NCBI GenBank assembly: GCA_037952775.1
Contig: JBANAY010000004.1
Span: forward strand, 2,790,001 to 2,854,000
Direction: 5' to 3'
Source: Clonostachys chloroleuca
Taxonomy: Eukaryota > Ascomycota > Sordariomycetes > Hypocreales > Bionectriaceae
Length of the DNA: 64,000 nt
The translations under genes were made by a program, and so were the position numbers. Shown here piece by piece: positions 47,366 through 58,631 of this stretch; position 1 is the first letter of the stretch; each line of letters opens with the position of its first letter. The notes under the pieces are model-generated. The model had not been told where the DNA came from. It saw only the letters and a program-made list of their open reading frames with translations, and searched no databases.

Positions 47366-48117
47366 ATGGCTACCAAGACCCTCATCGCCGCCCTCGCCTG
47401 CGCTGCATCGGTCAGCGCCCACGGCTACATCGAGAAGATTGTTGCTGATGGCCAGTCTCATGTTGGCTACAACCCCAGCAACGCTCCCTGGCAGGAGGAC
47501 CAGGGCAGTGTCGCCTGGACCTACTGGGCCACCGACCTGGGCTTCGTCTCTGCCAACGAGCTCCAGAGCAATGATATCAGCTGCCACCTCGGCGCCACCA
47601 GTGCCAAGAAGAGCGCCGCCGTCACTGCTGGCTCCGATATTGAGTTGAAGTGGAACACATGGCCCCAAAGCCACCACGGCCCCGTCATCAACTACCTCGC
47701 CGACTGCGGCGGCGACTGCGCCAACGCCGACAAGAACTCCCTCAAGTGGTTCAAGATCCAGGAGAAGGGCCAGATCGAGCTCGGCTCCGGCGGGGAAGCC
47801 CCGGCTTCTGGGCGGACGACGAGCTCTTCGAGAACAACCTCAGCATGAGCGTCAAGATCCCCTCCGACATCAAGCCCGGAAACTACGTCCTCCGCCACGA
47901 GATCATCGCCCTCCACGAGGGCCTCGAGCAGGGCGGCGCCCAGTTCTACCCCCAGTGCATCAACCTGAAGATCAGCGGCGGCGGCACCAAGTCCCCGGAG
48001 GGCACCGTCGCCACTGAGCTCTACCAGAGCAACGACCCCGGCGTCCTGTACAACATCTACAACGATGAGAAGCACCCCACCTACACCATTCCTGGCCCTA
48101 AGCTCTATAACGCCTAA
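47366..48117 (+). CDS. AA9 lytic polysaccharide monooxygenase (GH61), frame broken
   Basis: Copper-dependent enzyme that oxidatively cleaves cellulose or related glucans outside the cell. Signal peptide residues 1-18 ([18 protein letters not shown]), cleaved before His19 so that HGYIEKI starts the mature protein: this His forms the copper histidine brace. SHHGPVINY (about residue 103) gives the second copper His. QFYPQCINL gives the axial Tyr. Conserved [20 protein letters not shown] follows the usual AA9 strand. No carbohydrate-binding module or linker. The frame changes between [11 protein letters not shown] and [10 protein letters not shown]: one extra base in G4 47792-47795 or C4 47799-47802 restores a 250-residue protein with all motifs in order. 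Stop TAA 48115-48117. Single exon, unusual but known for AA9 genes. Substrate preference cannot be read by eye. Confidence 0.93.
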
Positions 48118-48958
48118 GTGAAGGAGTGTGACAAGGCGAAAGCTTTGGTTTGCCAACACAGATATGTAGCGTTTGAGCCCCGGCGGTGGAAAAAGTTATA
48201 TCTAACACCTTCGATTCTTGGTTATGTATATAGTATTATAACGCGATTGGCTTGAAATCAAACACCTAAAAAGTTGCGAATGTAACCAATGCAAATAAAG
48301 TACAAAGCAATATGTGAATCTTGGTGCAGTGATGTGGTCGAATCGGCTTACCAGAAATGCCAACTCAGGCCCTGCATAACACCCTTGACGGCCCATGGAT
48401 GCCAATGTGTTGAAAAAAGGTGAAACATGGCTTGCAGAATCAGAGCTGCATTGAGTGCATATGAGAAGATCTCGGTGGCATATCATTACAGGGGCTGCCC
48501 TATGCATTGAATCCGTAGAGAGGCTCTATAACCCCCACCAAAGAGTCTCCTTCATAGAAAGTGATATCACCTTTCGGAAAAGCCCACGGGTGAAAGGGGG
48601 TTTATCGGTATCACATAAGGAACAACACAAATTCATTTCCTGGGATTTCTTTCAACGTCTTCTCTAGCTTTCTGTATGTGCTAGACACCTGCCCAGCAAG
48701 GCAAAACACTGATCGATACCCTGCAAGGGCTGGTTGCGGCTGGTGGGGATCTCGGTTTCAGCGAGGATCAGCGCATCAATGTTCATCATTTCGCTCCTCC
48801 TGCAAGGAAACATCTCAGCAGATCATTGACTTGCATACGGTAGTGCATCTTGGCAACAGGATCAATAGGGCAAGGCCCGAGCCCAAATCATTTTCGGGCT
48901 CATGTCTAAAGAACACATGCCTTTGACCTCTCCTTCCCGATTGCATTACAGTTCCGAT
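48118..48958. other. Convergent intergenic region
   Basis: Between the stop codons of the AA9 gene (+) and the rhamnose mutarotase gene (-). AT-rich 3' UTR-like sequence to about 48,310, then nothing recognised. Confidence 0.5.
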
Positions 48959-49404
48959 TCAAGGCTGGTAAAACACCTCCTCGAGCGGTTTCCACCATCC
49001 CGGTTCAGAGTCTGAGCTCTTGGCCCCGGGGACCAGCGAGGTCTGGTATCCATCCGTCATCTTCCACCATTCTCGCACCTTGGGATTGGCTGCCATGCGC
49101 GCCATGTCGCCCTCGTAGTCGTTTCCCACATATCGGAGTGTAGCGAAGAGGATGCCCGTGTTATCGTCCCAGAAGATGCTGTCTGTAACGCCCGCCGGGC
49201 CAATTGTCAGCCATCATACACCCCAGAAGCCAAGAATATGTAGTAAGCCATACAGTCCTCAATATTACAGTCCTTAATCTGCTTCAGTACCTCAGGCCAG
49301 ACCTTGCTGTGGCACTCCTTGTACTCAGCTACAGACTCGGGTTTGAGCCGCACGATCTGGGCTAACCGGCGCCCAGGGTACACGCCCTGCTGAGTTGACG
49401 ACAT
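48959..49404 (-). CDS. L-rhamnose mutarotase (RhaM family)
   Basis: Exons 49254-49404 and 48959-49182 joined by a 71-nt intron (donor GTATGG, GCTGAC branch near the acceptor), 124 residues. Without splicing the frame runs into a TGA and looks like a 65-residue orphan. Spliced, it reads CNIEDYSIFWDD across the junction and shows the full RhaM/DUF718 pattern: RRLAQIVRLKPE, YKECHSKVWPEV with the conserved His, LFATLRYVG, ANPKVREWWKMTDGYQ and a C-terminal WWKPLEEVFY. The enzyme interconverts alpha and beta anomers of L-rhamnose and is small and cytosolic. It would feed the fungal oxidative rhamnose pathway; other pathway genes are not in the window. Intact. Confidence 0.9.
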
Positions 49405-50145
49405 TTCCTCGAGGCCCGGTGGTATTGGCTAGTTGCAGAGGGCCTGAAATTCAAGAAGGTATCGTTCTACGTTCTGCGTCCTTGAACCGGGGCTTGGGCT
49501 GGTTTTATCCCGGGACCTGGTTATCGCCAAATCATCTTCCCCTCTTCATCGGGGGAATGTGCAGCGAGGCAAGTCACTAAGCTCGGAGAAACCCCCACAG
49601 TCCCACACAATACTGCCTATGATGGACAGCGTTGCATGGACCTGAAGAGAGATGCCGAGATTCCCTGATCAAGCTTTATTTTCTCCCGCTATCCCCTTGC
49701 TTGCCCTGAGTTATCCCTTAAGTGTAAGATCCGATATTATACATCTCCTAATAGTAAGTGGACCCAGCCGGAACACACGACACCGACAAGCGAAATCACG
49801 AGAATATAAAGATAAATACCAATTTTTATGGGATTTGTTTGATCAAGCTGCTAATGACGAAAACCTAGTTGGAAGGAATGTGGGTATAGTAAAATCAAAG
49901 CCATAAATAACCGAATTCAGCATGCAAAGGAGAGGATGAGGATGGAAGCTTATAGCACCAGAGATGGTCCATCAACCCAAAAGTAATATACACTATCATC
50001 TCTCTGCAAATTCCAAAACGCCCGCCGACACAATGAATTTGAGCACCGGAGGAGTGCAGTCTCCGGTGACGTTGTTTTGGTGCTCGTCTTGCTCTTGTTC
50101 CGTAGGGAACTAAATATGAGATGCGAGACTAATGAAACAAGGCAT
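49405..50145. other. Intergenic region, rhamnose mutarotase promoter
   Basis: Upstream of the minus-strand rhamnose mutarotase gene and downstream of the histidine-rich membrane protein gene. No gene recognised. Confidence 0.5.
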
Positions 50146-51308
50146 TTAGGCTTCTTCTTGGGCTCCTTGAGCTTCCTGGGAAGGTTGGTCCTGGTATTGT
50201 GGGGGGGCGGCCTCAAGATCCTCATAATGCTCCATAAGACGAACCTTCTCATCATCGACCGAAGTAGGCTGGGGGCGATGGGCGTGCTTGCTCCTGCGAG
50301 AGCAACGTCGGTGGCGTCTACGGCGAGAGGCAAAGACGACAGCGCCAACGCTGCAAAGACCCATGGCGAGACTACAACAGTGATGTTAGCATGACAACTT
50401 CAAAGGGGTTCGGAATGGGTCATGTGTTGTCACTTACACTGCAACACCAACACCGGCGGTGACACCGGTCAAGACAGGAAGAAGAATGTTGGTGGTGATG
50501 TTCTTAAGAAGCTTGCGCCAGTCGCGACGGAAGCCGTGGTGGCCATGGCGATGGTGATCACCTCCGTGGCCTTGAACCTTGCCGTGGTGATGCTCATGGT
50601 ACTTGTGGTCCTTGTGACCCTTGTGGCCTTTGTGGTCCTTGTGGCCCTTATGTTCCATGCCCTTGTGGTGCATGTGCTTGTGATGCTTGCACTTTCCAAG
50701 ACTCTTTATCTTGCCCCAGAGGCTGGCAAACTTAGCCTTGACACGGCTGGCGATAGAGTCCTCAACTTCTTCGACGACGTGTGCAATTTCGATGTTGTTC
50801 AGGAAGATTTCACCGCCCTGTCGCATCTTTAGGAGGTTGACTCTGACGGGGGAACCTTCTCGACGAAAAGTTCGCCGACTTCGATTATGCGAAGGTCGAC
50901 AGTAATGAGTTCGAGAAATGGGTCCTCAACGCGAGGGGCGACAGCAAGTGCGTATCCCAGTGTCTGGTCCGCAGCCTTGCCATCATCAGCGACCTCACTG
51001 GCCACAAGGTCGTTGTGCCAAGGATCGGCGGTGGGATATAGTTCGTAGCCGTTGACTGTCAGGCGAGCAGCGTTCTCGACCTGGAAGTCCAGCTTGATGT
51101 GGGAGTCGGAGGATCCCTTGCATTCGGCGCAGGGAACGCTGACGGTCTCTAACTGGGGAATCACGTATACGCCAGGCGTTTCGTCAGGTTTGGCGACAAC
51201 GGGGAGGGTCTTGACTTCTTCATCTTGGCCAATTTCCTTGCCGGGAAGATCGGGGACCACGAGGAAGGCCGCCGCGGAGGCCGCGAGAGCCAACTGCTTC
51301 AACAACAT
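50146..51308 (-). CDS. Histidine/lysine/glycine-rich single-pass membrane protein, frame broken
   Basis: Exons 50438-51308 and 50146-50371 (66-nt intron, GTAAGT donor). Exon 1 contains a frameshift: one extra base in the G5 run 50848-50852 (C5 on the coding strand) joins LFVEKVPP to VRVNLLKMRQGGEI and gives 365 residues with matching splice phase. Order: signal peptide (MLLKQLALAASAAAFLVV), a 200-residue lumenal domain with one CAEC pair, a His-rich tract of about 53 residues with KGHKDHK-type units, then a membrane segment spanning the intron (ILLPVLTGVTAGVGVAV continued by LAMGLCSVGAVVFA), then an RRRRH stop-transfer and a cytosolic acidic tail with PPQYQDQP. The family is not one I can name with confidence. 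The His tract could bind Cu, Zn or Ni; that is inference. Confidence 0.75.
50534..50693 (-). repeat. His/Lys/Gly-rich coding repeat tract
   Basis: Degenerate 6-15 base units on the minus strand encode KGHKDHK-type repeats; about 20 of 53 residues are His. It lies on the exterior/lumenal side just before the membrane segment. Confidence 0.8.
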
Positions 51309-53353
51309 GATGGCGGGGACGACTGCTTGGTTGTGTGTTTGGTGAGTGTGTAGTACCTAAGCTTAGATACAAATAGAAAACAAAAGTTAGAGATGGGAAA
51401 AGAGAGGACGAATGAATAAATTGACAAAAGGAGTTGATCAAGGTGGAGGAGGAATGAATGCATACATAGCAGAAGGGTCCAAGCGGGTAGCTGGGGGGCG
51501 AGGCACAGTGACTTTGTCCTGGCGCTGGCTTGGGCGGTTGTGGAGGTTCCGGATACAGGAAGAGGGGAGCTGCCGTGTTCGTATTGGATGCATCAGAGGG
51601 CGACGTAATCGTTTTGGCCTGGCATATCAGGCCACGACCGGATGGGGCCAGCAGCAACCAGCAGCGACAATTAAGTAAGGTACAGCGACTGCGGCAAGCC
51701 AGTAGCCAATCCACGGAGAAATCATCTGCATTCGTCACTGGCTTCAAAGCAATAGTTGTGTTTTAGTTCCAGCAGCCCCTTTCTGCTTGCGACGACGCTG
51801 CTGCTTTGGCTATCCCCTCCCCCCGCCCAAGACACGGTGTTGGGCATGCTGACCAGTGCGGTTGGTGACTTGCACCCAGATCAACAGCCAGGTCCGACAG
51901 CCCCGTGAGTGTTCGGCTTCTTCGGTCGGCCACCCTAGACAGCCAGGATCTTTTGCCCTCGGGTTCGTATCTGTGATCATCGGCGTCTCGATACTGTATC
52001 AAGACATCATGTCAAACATCAGCACAGATCTCTTCGCTCTCTCCTATTCAGAAGTGCAGACAGCGCCTCCAGGCAGCTTCCTAATGGAACCCGTTGCGCT
52101 GAGATCCCCCGCTCTCTCTGCTTACTGAAACGCCCAGGAAACAACAGGCGGGTTTCAAACGCCAATCACTGGATCGCGCTGTGCGATCGCTGATTGGGCT
52201 GATACGGAAAAGCAATTGCAGAGCGTCACCTACCTCATCGGTGGGACGCATATCCATGTCAGGGATGCCCAGCTTCTGCCCCTCTGACCCAGGCAAGCCA
52301 GAGAACAATCTCACCACTTACTTTCACCGACAGATTCGGTAAAAGATTTACTTCCAGTGACCAATGCGTGACCCTGCCATTGATCCAACTCAGCGCCAGG
52401 ACCAATTACAGGCGAGACAGCTCAGCTATGTCATCATTATCTCCAAACTATTTATTCTCCGGAGAGTTGGCGCGCGTGTATTGCACTACCCTGTACTCCG
52501 TATCATCAAAGGGGATCTGAGCATTGCCAACCAAGCCAACACATACGTCTAATCTGGTCAATTAAGCCCTTTGGTCGATAGGCTTTTTCTCCGGTAAATG
52601 CGTATGATCTTAGCTCGTAGTCACTTAAAAAGAAAGGAAAGGAAAAAAGCCCAATGTGAGACGAACGGCATGGACGACAAGGCAAATGACGTCTCTAAGG
52701 GTAAATATCATCTAGCAACCCTGGTGTTACTACCTGCCTGAGCCTCTAACGACCTCAAAATAGGCTCTCTCGATATGACCTTGATGGATATTGATTGCTT
52801 ACCAAAACCTCAGGCTTAGTCGATCACCTCAACCACGCCTCCCACTTGCATCATCAGTTCCTCCTCTCACGCGTGTGTCGGAGACTAACAAACAAAGGCG
52901 GATACCCACTACGCACGGCCGCTATGCCGTCAGAGTGGAACATGGCTGCTTATTGTCCACTCGGCTCACACGGCCAACGCCAGATTTGGAATGGAATATA
53001 AGCCGACGGAGGGTTCCAAAGATACATCCATAATCATCATCAAAGTGAGTCTGAAGAGTAAAATAAACTGATTTGATTTGGCCTCTAGACCTCGCACTAA
53101 TTATTCTGTGACTGCTTTCGGCACAGACTTGAACGCCATGCTAGCTCTGCGATTATCTGACAGATGCGGAAACTGTGCTAAAAGCTAAGGTACCTAACTC
53201 GCAACATGTTTAAGACATACGAGGTGGCTCACAACGAACTCGTGTTGTCAAGACATATGGATGCGGCTGGCCATCCCCAGTTCCAACACCTTCCAACCAA
53301 ACCGAACTCAATTAGAAATCGAACACACACACACTTGCTTGCAGCGAGGTAAA
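51309..53353. other. Intergenic region, no gene supported
   Basis: Upstream of the His-rich membrane protein gene and downstream of the mucin-like gene, both minus strand. A short CA microsatellite occurs near 53,322-53,333. Nothing else recognised. Confidence 0.5.
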
Positions 53354-56300
53354 CTAAGCGGTCTGCTCCCCGCTTCCATCCTGATCATTCGGATGAGTCT
53401 CAAGCCAATGAGGCTTGAGCTTCTTTATCGACCTCCCCCAGAGCCAATTCTTGATCTTGGACCGAGCTCCAATGGAGTTGGTGGCGTGCTCCTTCGGTTC
53501 ATCCACGATCTGGTGACGATGGATAGGCGAGCCTCCGCCCCAAGGGTAGTCAGGGTTACTTGGAAGCTCATCCTTCACTTTCGGGGGGACGGTTACTATG
53601 TCAGTTGGTGGGGGTTGGTAGAAGGTATTTGAGTCCTCGCTCCCTGAATCTCCCCTCATTGTAGTCACGGTCCTCAACGTAGTTGAACCAGGAGACTGGC
53701 CGAGACCTGTGGTGAGAAAGCCCAGTTAGTAAGTATTCCTCGTGTAAAGATGTCATTGAAATTCACATACCACCGCAACTGGATGTTGTCGACGTACATG
53801 TTGTATTTGACCAAGCTGCTGTGATATTGCTGCTGTCAAGATGAGTGTAAGGAGCGTCTCCATTTTCCGTTGAAAAACTCGTCGTCGTGATTGTCCATGT
53901 TGTGGTAAAGGTGGAAGATTTCACCATCGAATCAGCCACGGAGCCATTGCATGCCGACTTAGTGGTCCAGCTTGGCCATGGAGATGGCAAGGGTGTAGAC
54001 AAGGTCATTTCAGCTGTCACGCTTTCGGAGTTTGTGGAGAGAGAGTCGCTCTCAGTAAATGGCGGAGAGGACTGCCCGTGGAATTGCTTGTCGGGGGAAC
54101 AGCAATTGTTAGGAACGTTGCCTCAGATACTGGGCTGCTAATTGGGGCACTGGCAGTGTCTTGGGCCTGGGTGGGCTGGCCAGTGGGAAGCCCAGAGGTT
54201 GAGATGGATGAACCCTCTGATGACATTCGGCTCGAATTGGTCCAATCTCCTGACGGGGAGCTCAAAGTCCCCCCGATTGAAGACCCAGAACTTGATGAAA
54301 GGCCTGTTAATGTTGTAAGAATGAATCCTGGAGTGGTCGATGAATTGGATATATTGCGAATTGACGCAAGATTTGTTTCTGTGGCACCAGGCAACGCTCC
54401 TGGGGTTGTGCTCTCGCTGGTCGTAGAATCCTTCACTGTGATAGTTGAGGTCTCCAAAGTCGTGCGAGTGTTGGCAATTGTTCGAGAAACGGGACCACTC
54501 GATGTCGAGGACTCTGTTGCGCTGGAGGGAGTAATAAAGCTTGGCGAAGTAAGGACTGGAGACGAACTGGCATCTGCACTCTTCGAGGATTCTATTGGGC
54601 TGGATAGAGTAATAAATATTGGCGAAGTGAGGACTGGAGACGAGCTGGTATCTGAAATCGCTGAGAATCCTACTGGGCTGGATAGAGTAATAAAAATTGG
54701 CGAACTGAAGGCTGGAGACGAGCTGTTATCTTCACTCGCCGAAAGCCTAGAATCAGAAGATCCACTAGTAGCTATAGGAGACCCTACGCTGCTTGACCAG
54801 CTTCCTGGAACCGAAACTGTGATAGTTGCATCCGAGGTTGCTGGTGACGTCTCTTCACTGCTTGGACTGTCGGAAATACTGGAACCCCTGCCCCACGTCG
54901 TACGCCAGGATACTGTCGACAATGTGATGACGCTGGGTTCTGGGGTACCTGTAACGATTTGACTCGTCGACGATGGTGAATGCGGCGCACCATCACTCGA
55001 TCCGGAGATGGGATTTGGCGTAGATGTAAACGCAACCGTAGGATCAAGAGATGGATTTTGGGCAGGCGCTGTGCTATTTGAGAAAACCCATGTGCTAGTA
55101 TCCAGCTGTTCGGGAGAGCCACTTGACGGGACTGGTGTTGTAAGTGTCCAAGACCCGTTGATTGAGCCCGTCGGTACATCGGCTGATGGAAGGGTCGAAG
55201 GATATGATGTGAAGGTTGTCTCTGTGGTGCCGTTTACCACACTATTGCTAGAGTTGAATGAAACAGTGGACACAAGGCTTGGAGCAGTAGATGGAGAGCT
55301 AAGAGCTTTCGTAGGACTCTGCAACTGAGAGGTAGTCAGTGGCCCTGTAATAGGGGTACCTGTCGTTGGCCAAAGGGTTGCTGATACTTCTATTGGGCTC
55401 GTAGTTGTGTTGGATGTAGTAGATAAACTCAGAGTTGTAATATCCGAGGTGATGGATTCTGTGTCCGTTCCCATAGTCGACACCCTAATGTGGAGAGTGC
55501 TAAGTGAGGATGATCCTGCTGGAGTCGTAAGGGAATTCAACTGAGCCGATATGAATGTTGGAGACTCAAGGCTGGCTGTCATTCTGGAAAGGGTCCGTGA
55601 AGGGCTCTCTTGGCTTCCAGTTGATGGTGTGGTCTGTGTAGGTGATGTGTTTAAGTCGGTTATTGACGTTGGAGATAATGATCCTAAAGTTGGGGTTTCG
55701 GAACCATTTACAGCCCCACTGAGCGAAATGATTTTTGTCAGAGTGGTGCCGTCGATCACAACAGTTGTGGTAAACAGAGCCCAGTTTGGTGGTGTGAGGA
55801 TACCTGATGCTGCATGACCAGACAAAATCGAAGTTCCCGTCGTGCTATTGGTAGAGATCGTCTCTGATGCGAACACTCCAGTAGCAGGCGAGGAAGGAGA
55901 AGTGACGGGTGACGACCAGACTGTAGCTGTGGAATTACCGGATGGCGGAGGCCAAAGAGTAGAGATTGAAGCTGAACTATCCAGGCTCTGGTTTGTTGTC
56001 GTTGTGCTATCTCGATCCGCACTGGTCCTGGGCTCGGGACTTGGACTCGATACAAGCCCCGAAGAAGTGAGTATTGTTGCTGAAGAGTTTTCAATTGATG
56101 ATTCGCTTTCGAATGGAAGCGGGTTCGAAGTGGAGTCAACATGAAGAGATGAAGTCTCAAAGGGGAGTTGGTTGGACGTGAATTTGAGCGACGCACTTGA
56201 ATCGGTTTGAGGGCCTCGCTGTGTCGCCGTGTTGGTGACTACGACCGTACCATTTGTTGTCCTGGTTATTGTCGTCTTGGAGTCTGTTGATGCTGGACCA

Positions 56301-57130
56301 GTCTCTGATGATAGAAGACTGTCTATCGGGGTGGGTTCTGAATCCGACCCTGCTTGAGAAGGTGTCGAAGAGTTGCTAGAAGAAACTAAACTCGTGTTCT
56401 CCGCCATAGCTGTTGAAGCTGAAATAGTCCCCAAGGGAACAGAGCTTGTGACACTGTCTGTTGGAAACATAGACGAGAACCCGCTTGCAGGAAGGCTCCC
56501 AGATGCCGAAGTGGTAGGCGAAGATGAGGAAGTTTCGGCTCCATGGCTAGAGGTTTCGGATGAGATATTACTAGCAGACTTCGAGCGGTCAGTAGTGGAA
56601 AGTGACTCCTTAGTGTCCGAAGCAGACTCTCTTGAATTGACTGAGCCTGGGCTCCTGGCAGATTCTGAGTTGAGGGAAGTGGTAAGGCCTGATGGGCTTG
56701 TAATAGAACCGGTCTCTAGACTGGTGGCCGAAGATTCGAAGCTCTTGTCGGTCCCATGCAGCGAGGAAGTCAATTGTGAGGATGGAGTGGTATCTGCACC
56801 CGCATCAGACTCTGCAGAGGTTTTACTGGAAGCCGCATCTGGTGGTAGGTGAGCATAATCCTATGGCGGAAGAATGAAAGCATGATACTGACATGTATCA
56901 GATCCGTAGGTGATTGGGCCGTACGGATCCGGATAGCCGTAGCTGATAGGAGCATCATCTTCATCCTTGTTGACCTTTTCGGCACGAACGCGGTGTTCGG
57001 GTTCAAATTTCTGAGTGGAAGTATCTAGAACAGCTGTCGTGGTGCTGGGATGGGCCGCATCTGCCCCCAAAAGGCAACACAAGGTGAAGAAAATGGGCCA
57101 AAGGCCGAGAATGAATGCAGGGGATTTCAT
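53354..57130 (-). CDS. Large secreted Ser/Thr-rich mucin-like protein, frame broken once
   Basis: Exons 56893-57130, 53771-56838 and 53354-53706 (54- and 64-nt introns). Signal peptide MKSPAFILGLWPIFFTLCCLLGADA, then a short unique region with DAPISYGYPDPYGPITYG. About 1,000 residues follow that are dominated by Ser, Thr and Pro with many N-x-S/T sequons, typical of a heavily O-glycosylated wall protein or adhesin. Three 26-residue repeats (about nt 54,531-54,764) carry SPIFITLSSP. The C-terminal part has a SACNGSVADS segment, a few Cys (TTCTSTTSSCGG), then a hydrophilic tail with no membrane segment or GPI signal. Exon 2 shifts frame between about 54,060 and 54,097; one extra base there (the G5 run 54093-54097 is one candidate) restores 1,219 residues with correct downstream phase. 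Function unknown; a surface or secreted role is inferred. Confidence 0.72.
54531..54764 (-). repeat. Three 78-bp tandem repeats in the mucin-like gene
   Basis: Copies start at 54531, 54609 and 54687, exactly 78 bases apart, each beginning GTAATAAA on the plus strand; the third is more diverged. Each encodes 26 residues and keeps the reading frame. Confidence 0.85.
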
Positions 57131-58631
57131 GGTTTCTAGGCCCGAAGAAACCAAGTTTGGATTGACAGGATCGGCAAGTTTGACAACAGAAATTGAGCCT
57201 ATTTGAATGTTCTGACAGAAGGTGAATAAAGGAATGTCGTGTGTCAACGAGTGTGGGTGAGTGAATGAATGAAGGCGAATAGGGCGAAGGAGATGCTGGG
57301 AGAAATTGAGCCCTTCAAGGCCGAAAGATCAAAAGAAATAAGGGCACGCTGACAATAGAGAGTGCTACGAAAGCTCTAACTTGCCTGTTGCCTCATTATA
57401 TATGTGGTAACGTGGAAGACCCAGTGGTGATGACAAGGTGAGCCAAGAGTCAAATAGCTGCCGACGCCTCGCCCCCCCTCGCCCCTCTCCCGGCTCCCGA
57501 GAGCAATAGGCATCAGGGACCTGGCACATGGGAAACCATTTTGTGAAAAACCAACTCTGATACAAACGGTTTCCAGTCCTCCCTCAAGTCGCCGGGGCTG
57601 TGTAAGGAAGGAATTTTACAAAGAGGAACTAATAGGCGACTACCAGACCGGACACAGTTTTTTAGATTTTAAGTCTTCTATTATAATTTGCGAGTAACTA
57701 CCAACTTTCGATGGCCAAGGGGGATCGGAAAATACTGTCCACGACCTGTTGGCATTTGTATGGTCATGGACAGAACCATCCTCCTCGATAACGCTGCAAC
57801 GGCTGTATACGTATATGGGATATCTTTTGCTAAAAGTTTGTCATGTCCGACGGGGTTATGTTCTCAATTCCGATAAAGTCGCGTTTTGAAGCGAGCCTTG
57901 GCCTGTGTTCAGAGGCACAAGTTTTTCCCAACCCAAGGTTAGATGGTGCCAAGCCAGATCCAAGCAAGAAACGGGAGAAGGAGTTACGCTATCTACGGTT
58001 GACTCTGTAATGTAACTACCACAGAAAGATACTATATGTCTATCTACATGATATAAGGCTATTTAGTCATGCAGGGCTGAAGAAAGCTGGATAAAAAAGC
58101 CAGCGAGGGGCATGTGAATGATAAAGCAAACCAGAGACATTACTGCTATATTTCGTATGACAGTAGACGAACTGGCCGGCTATGAATATGAGTATAATAG
58201 AGGAGATCTAAGATAATGTCTGAGGATAGGTATCCATTCAACCTTGGGTTGGGTTGCGCTTTTCTTTTCGTACGCTGGGGGGGCTGAGATGTGTTTCATG
58301 GGGAGTTCACAATCTTACAGTCACACTGGCAACAAGGATGGCCAACTTCGTAAAAGAAGCATAATGGAAGACTTGGATTTTTCATTTTCTTCTCTGTTTC
58401 TCGTTTTTAACAATGAACTGGTCCCCTCTGGGATACATGTGGTTTCTTGTCCGGAGACGAAAGGTCGTCAATCAGCAGATTAGACCGGAACTATGATTTC
58501 AACATAGGTACTTTATGAGGCACAAGCCGCCTTCCGGGGAAGGCCGATGGCTAGATCTCTCCGCGTTGAGCAGCATTCCAGGAATGTCAATCATCCTTTT
58601 GCTCATAGCTTTCGATTGATAGCTATCGTAT
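57131..58631. other. Intergenic region
   Basis: Upstream of the mucin-like gene and downstream of the Rrt8-like gene, both minus strand. It should hold the mucin-gene promoter (a TATATA near 57,397-57,402 is a weak candidate). No gene recognised. Confidence 0.5.
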
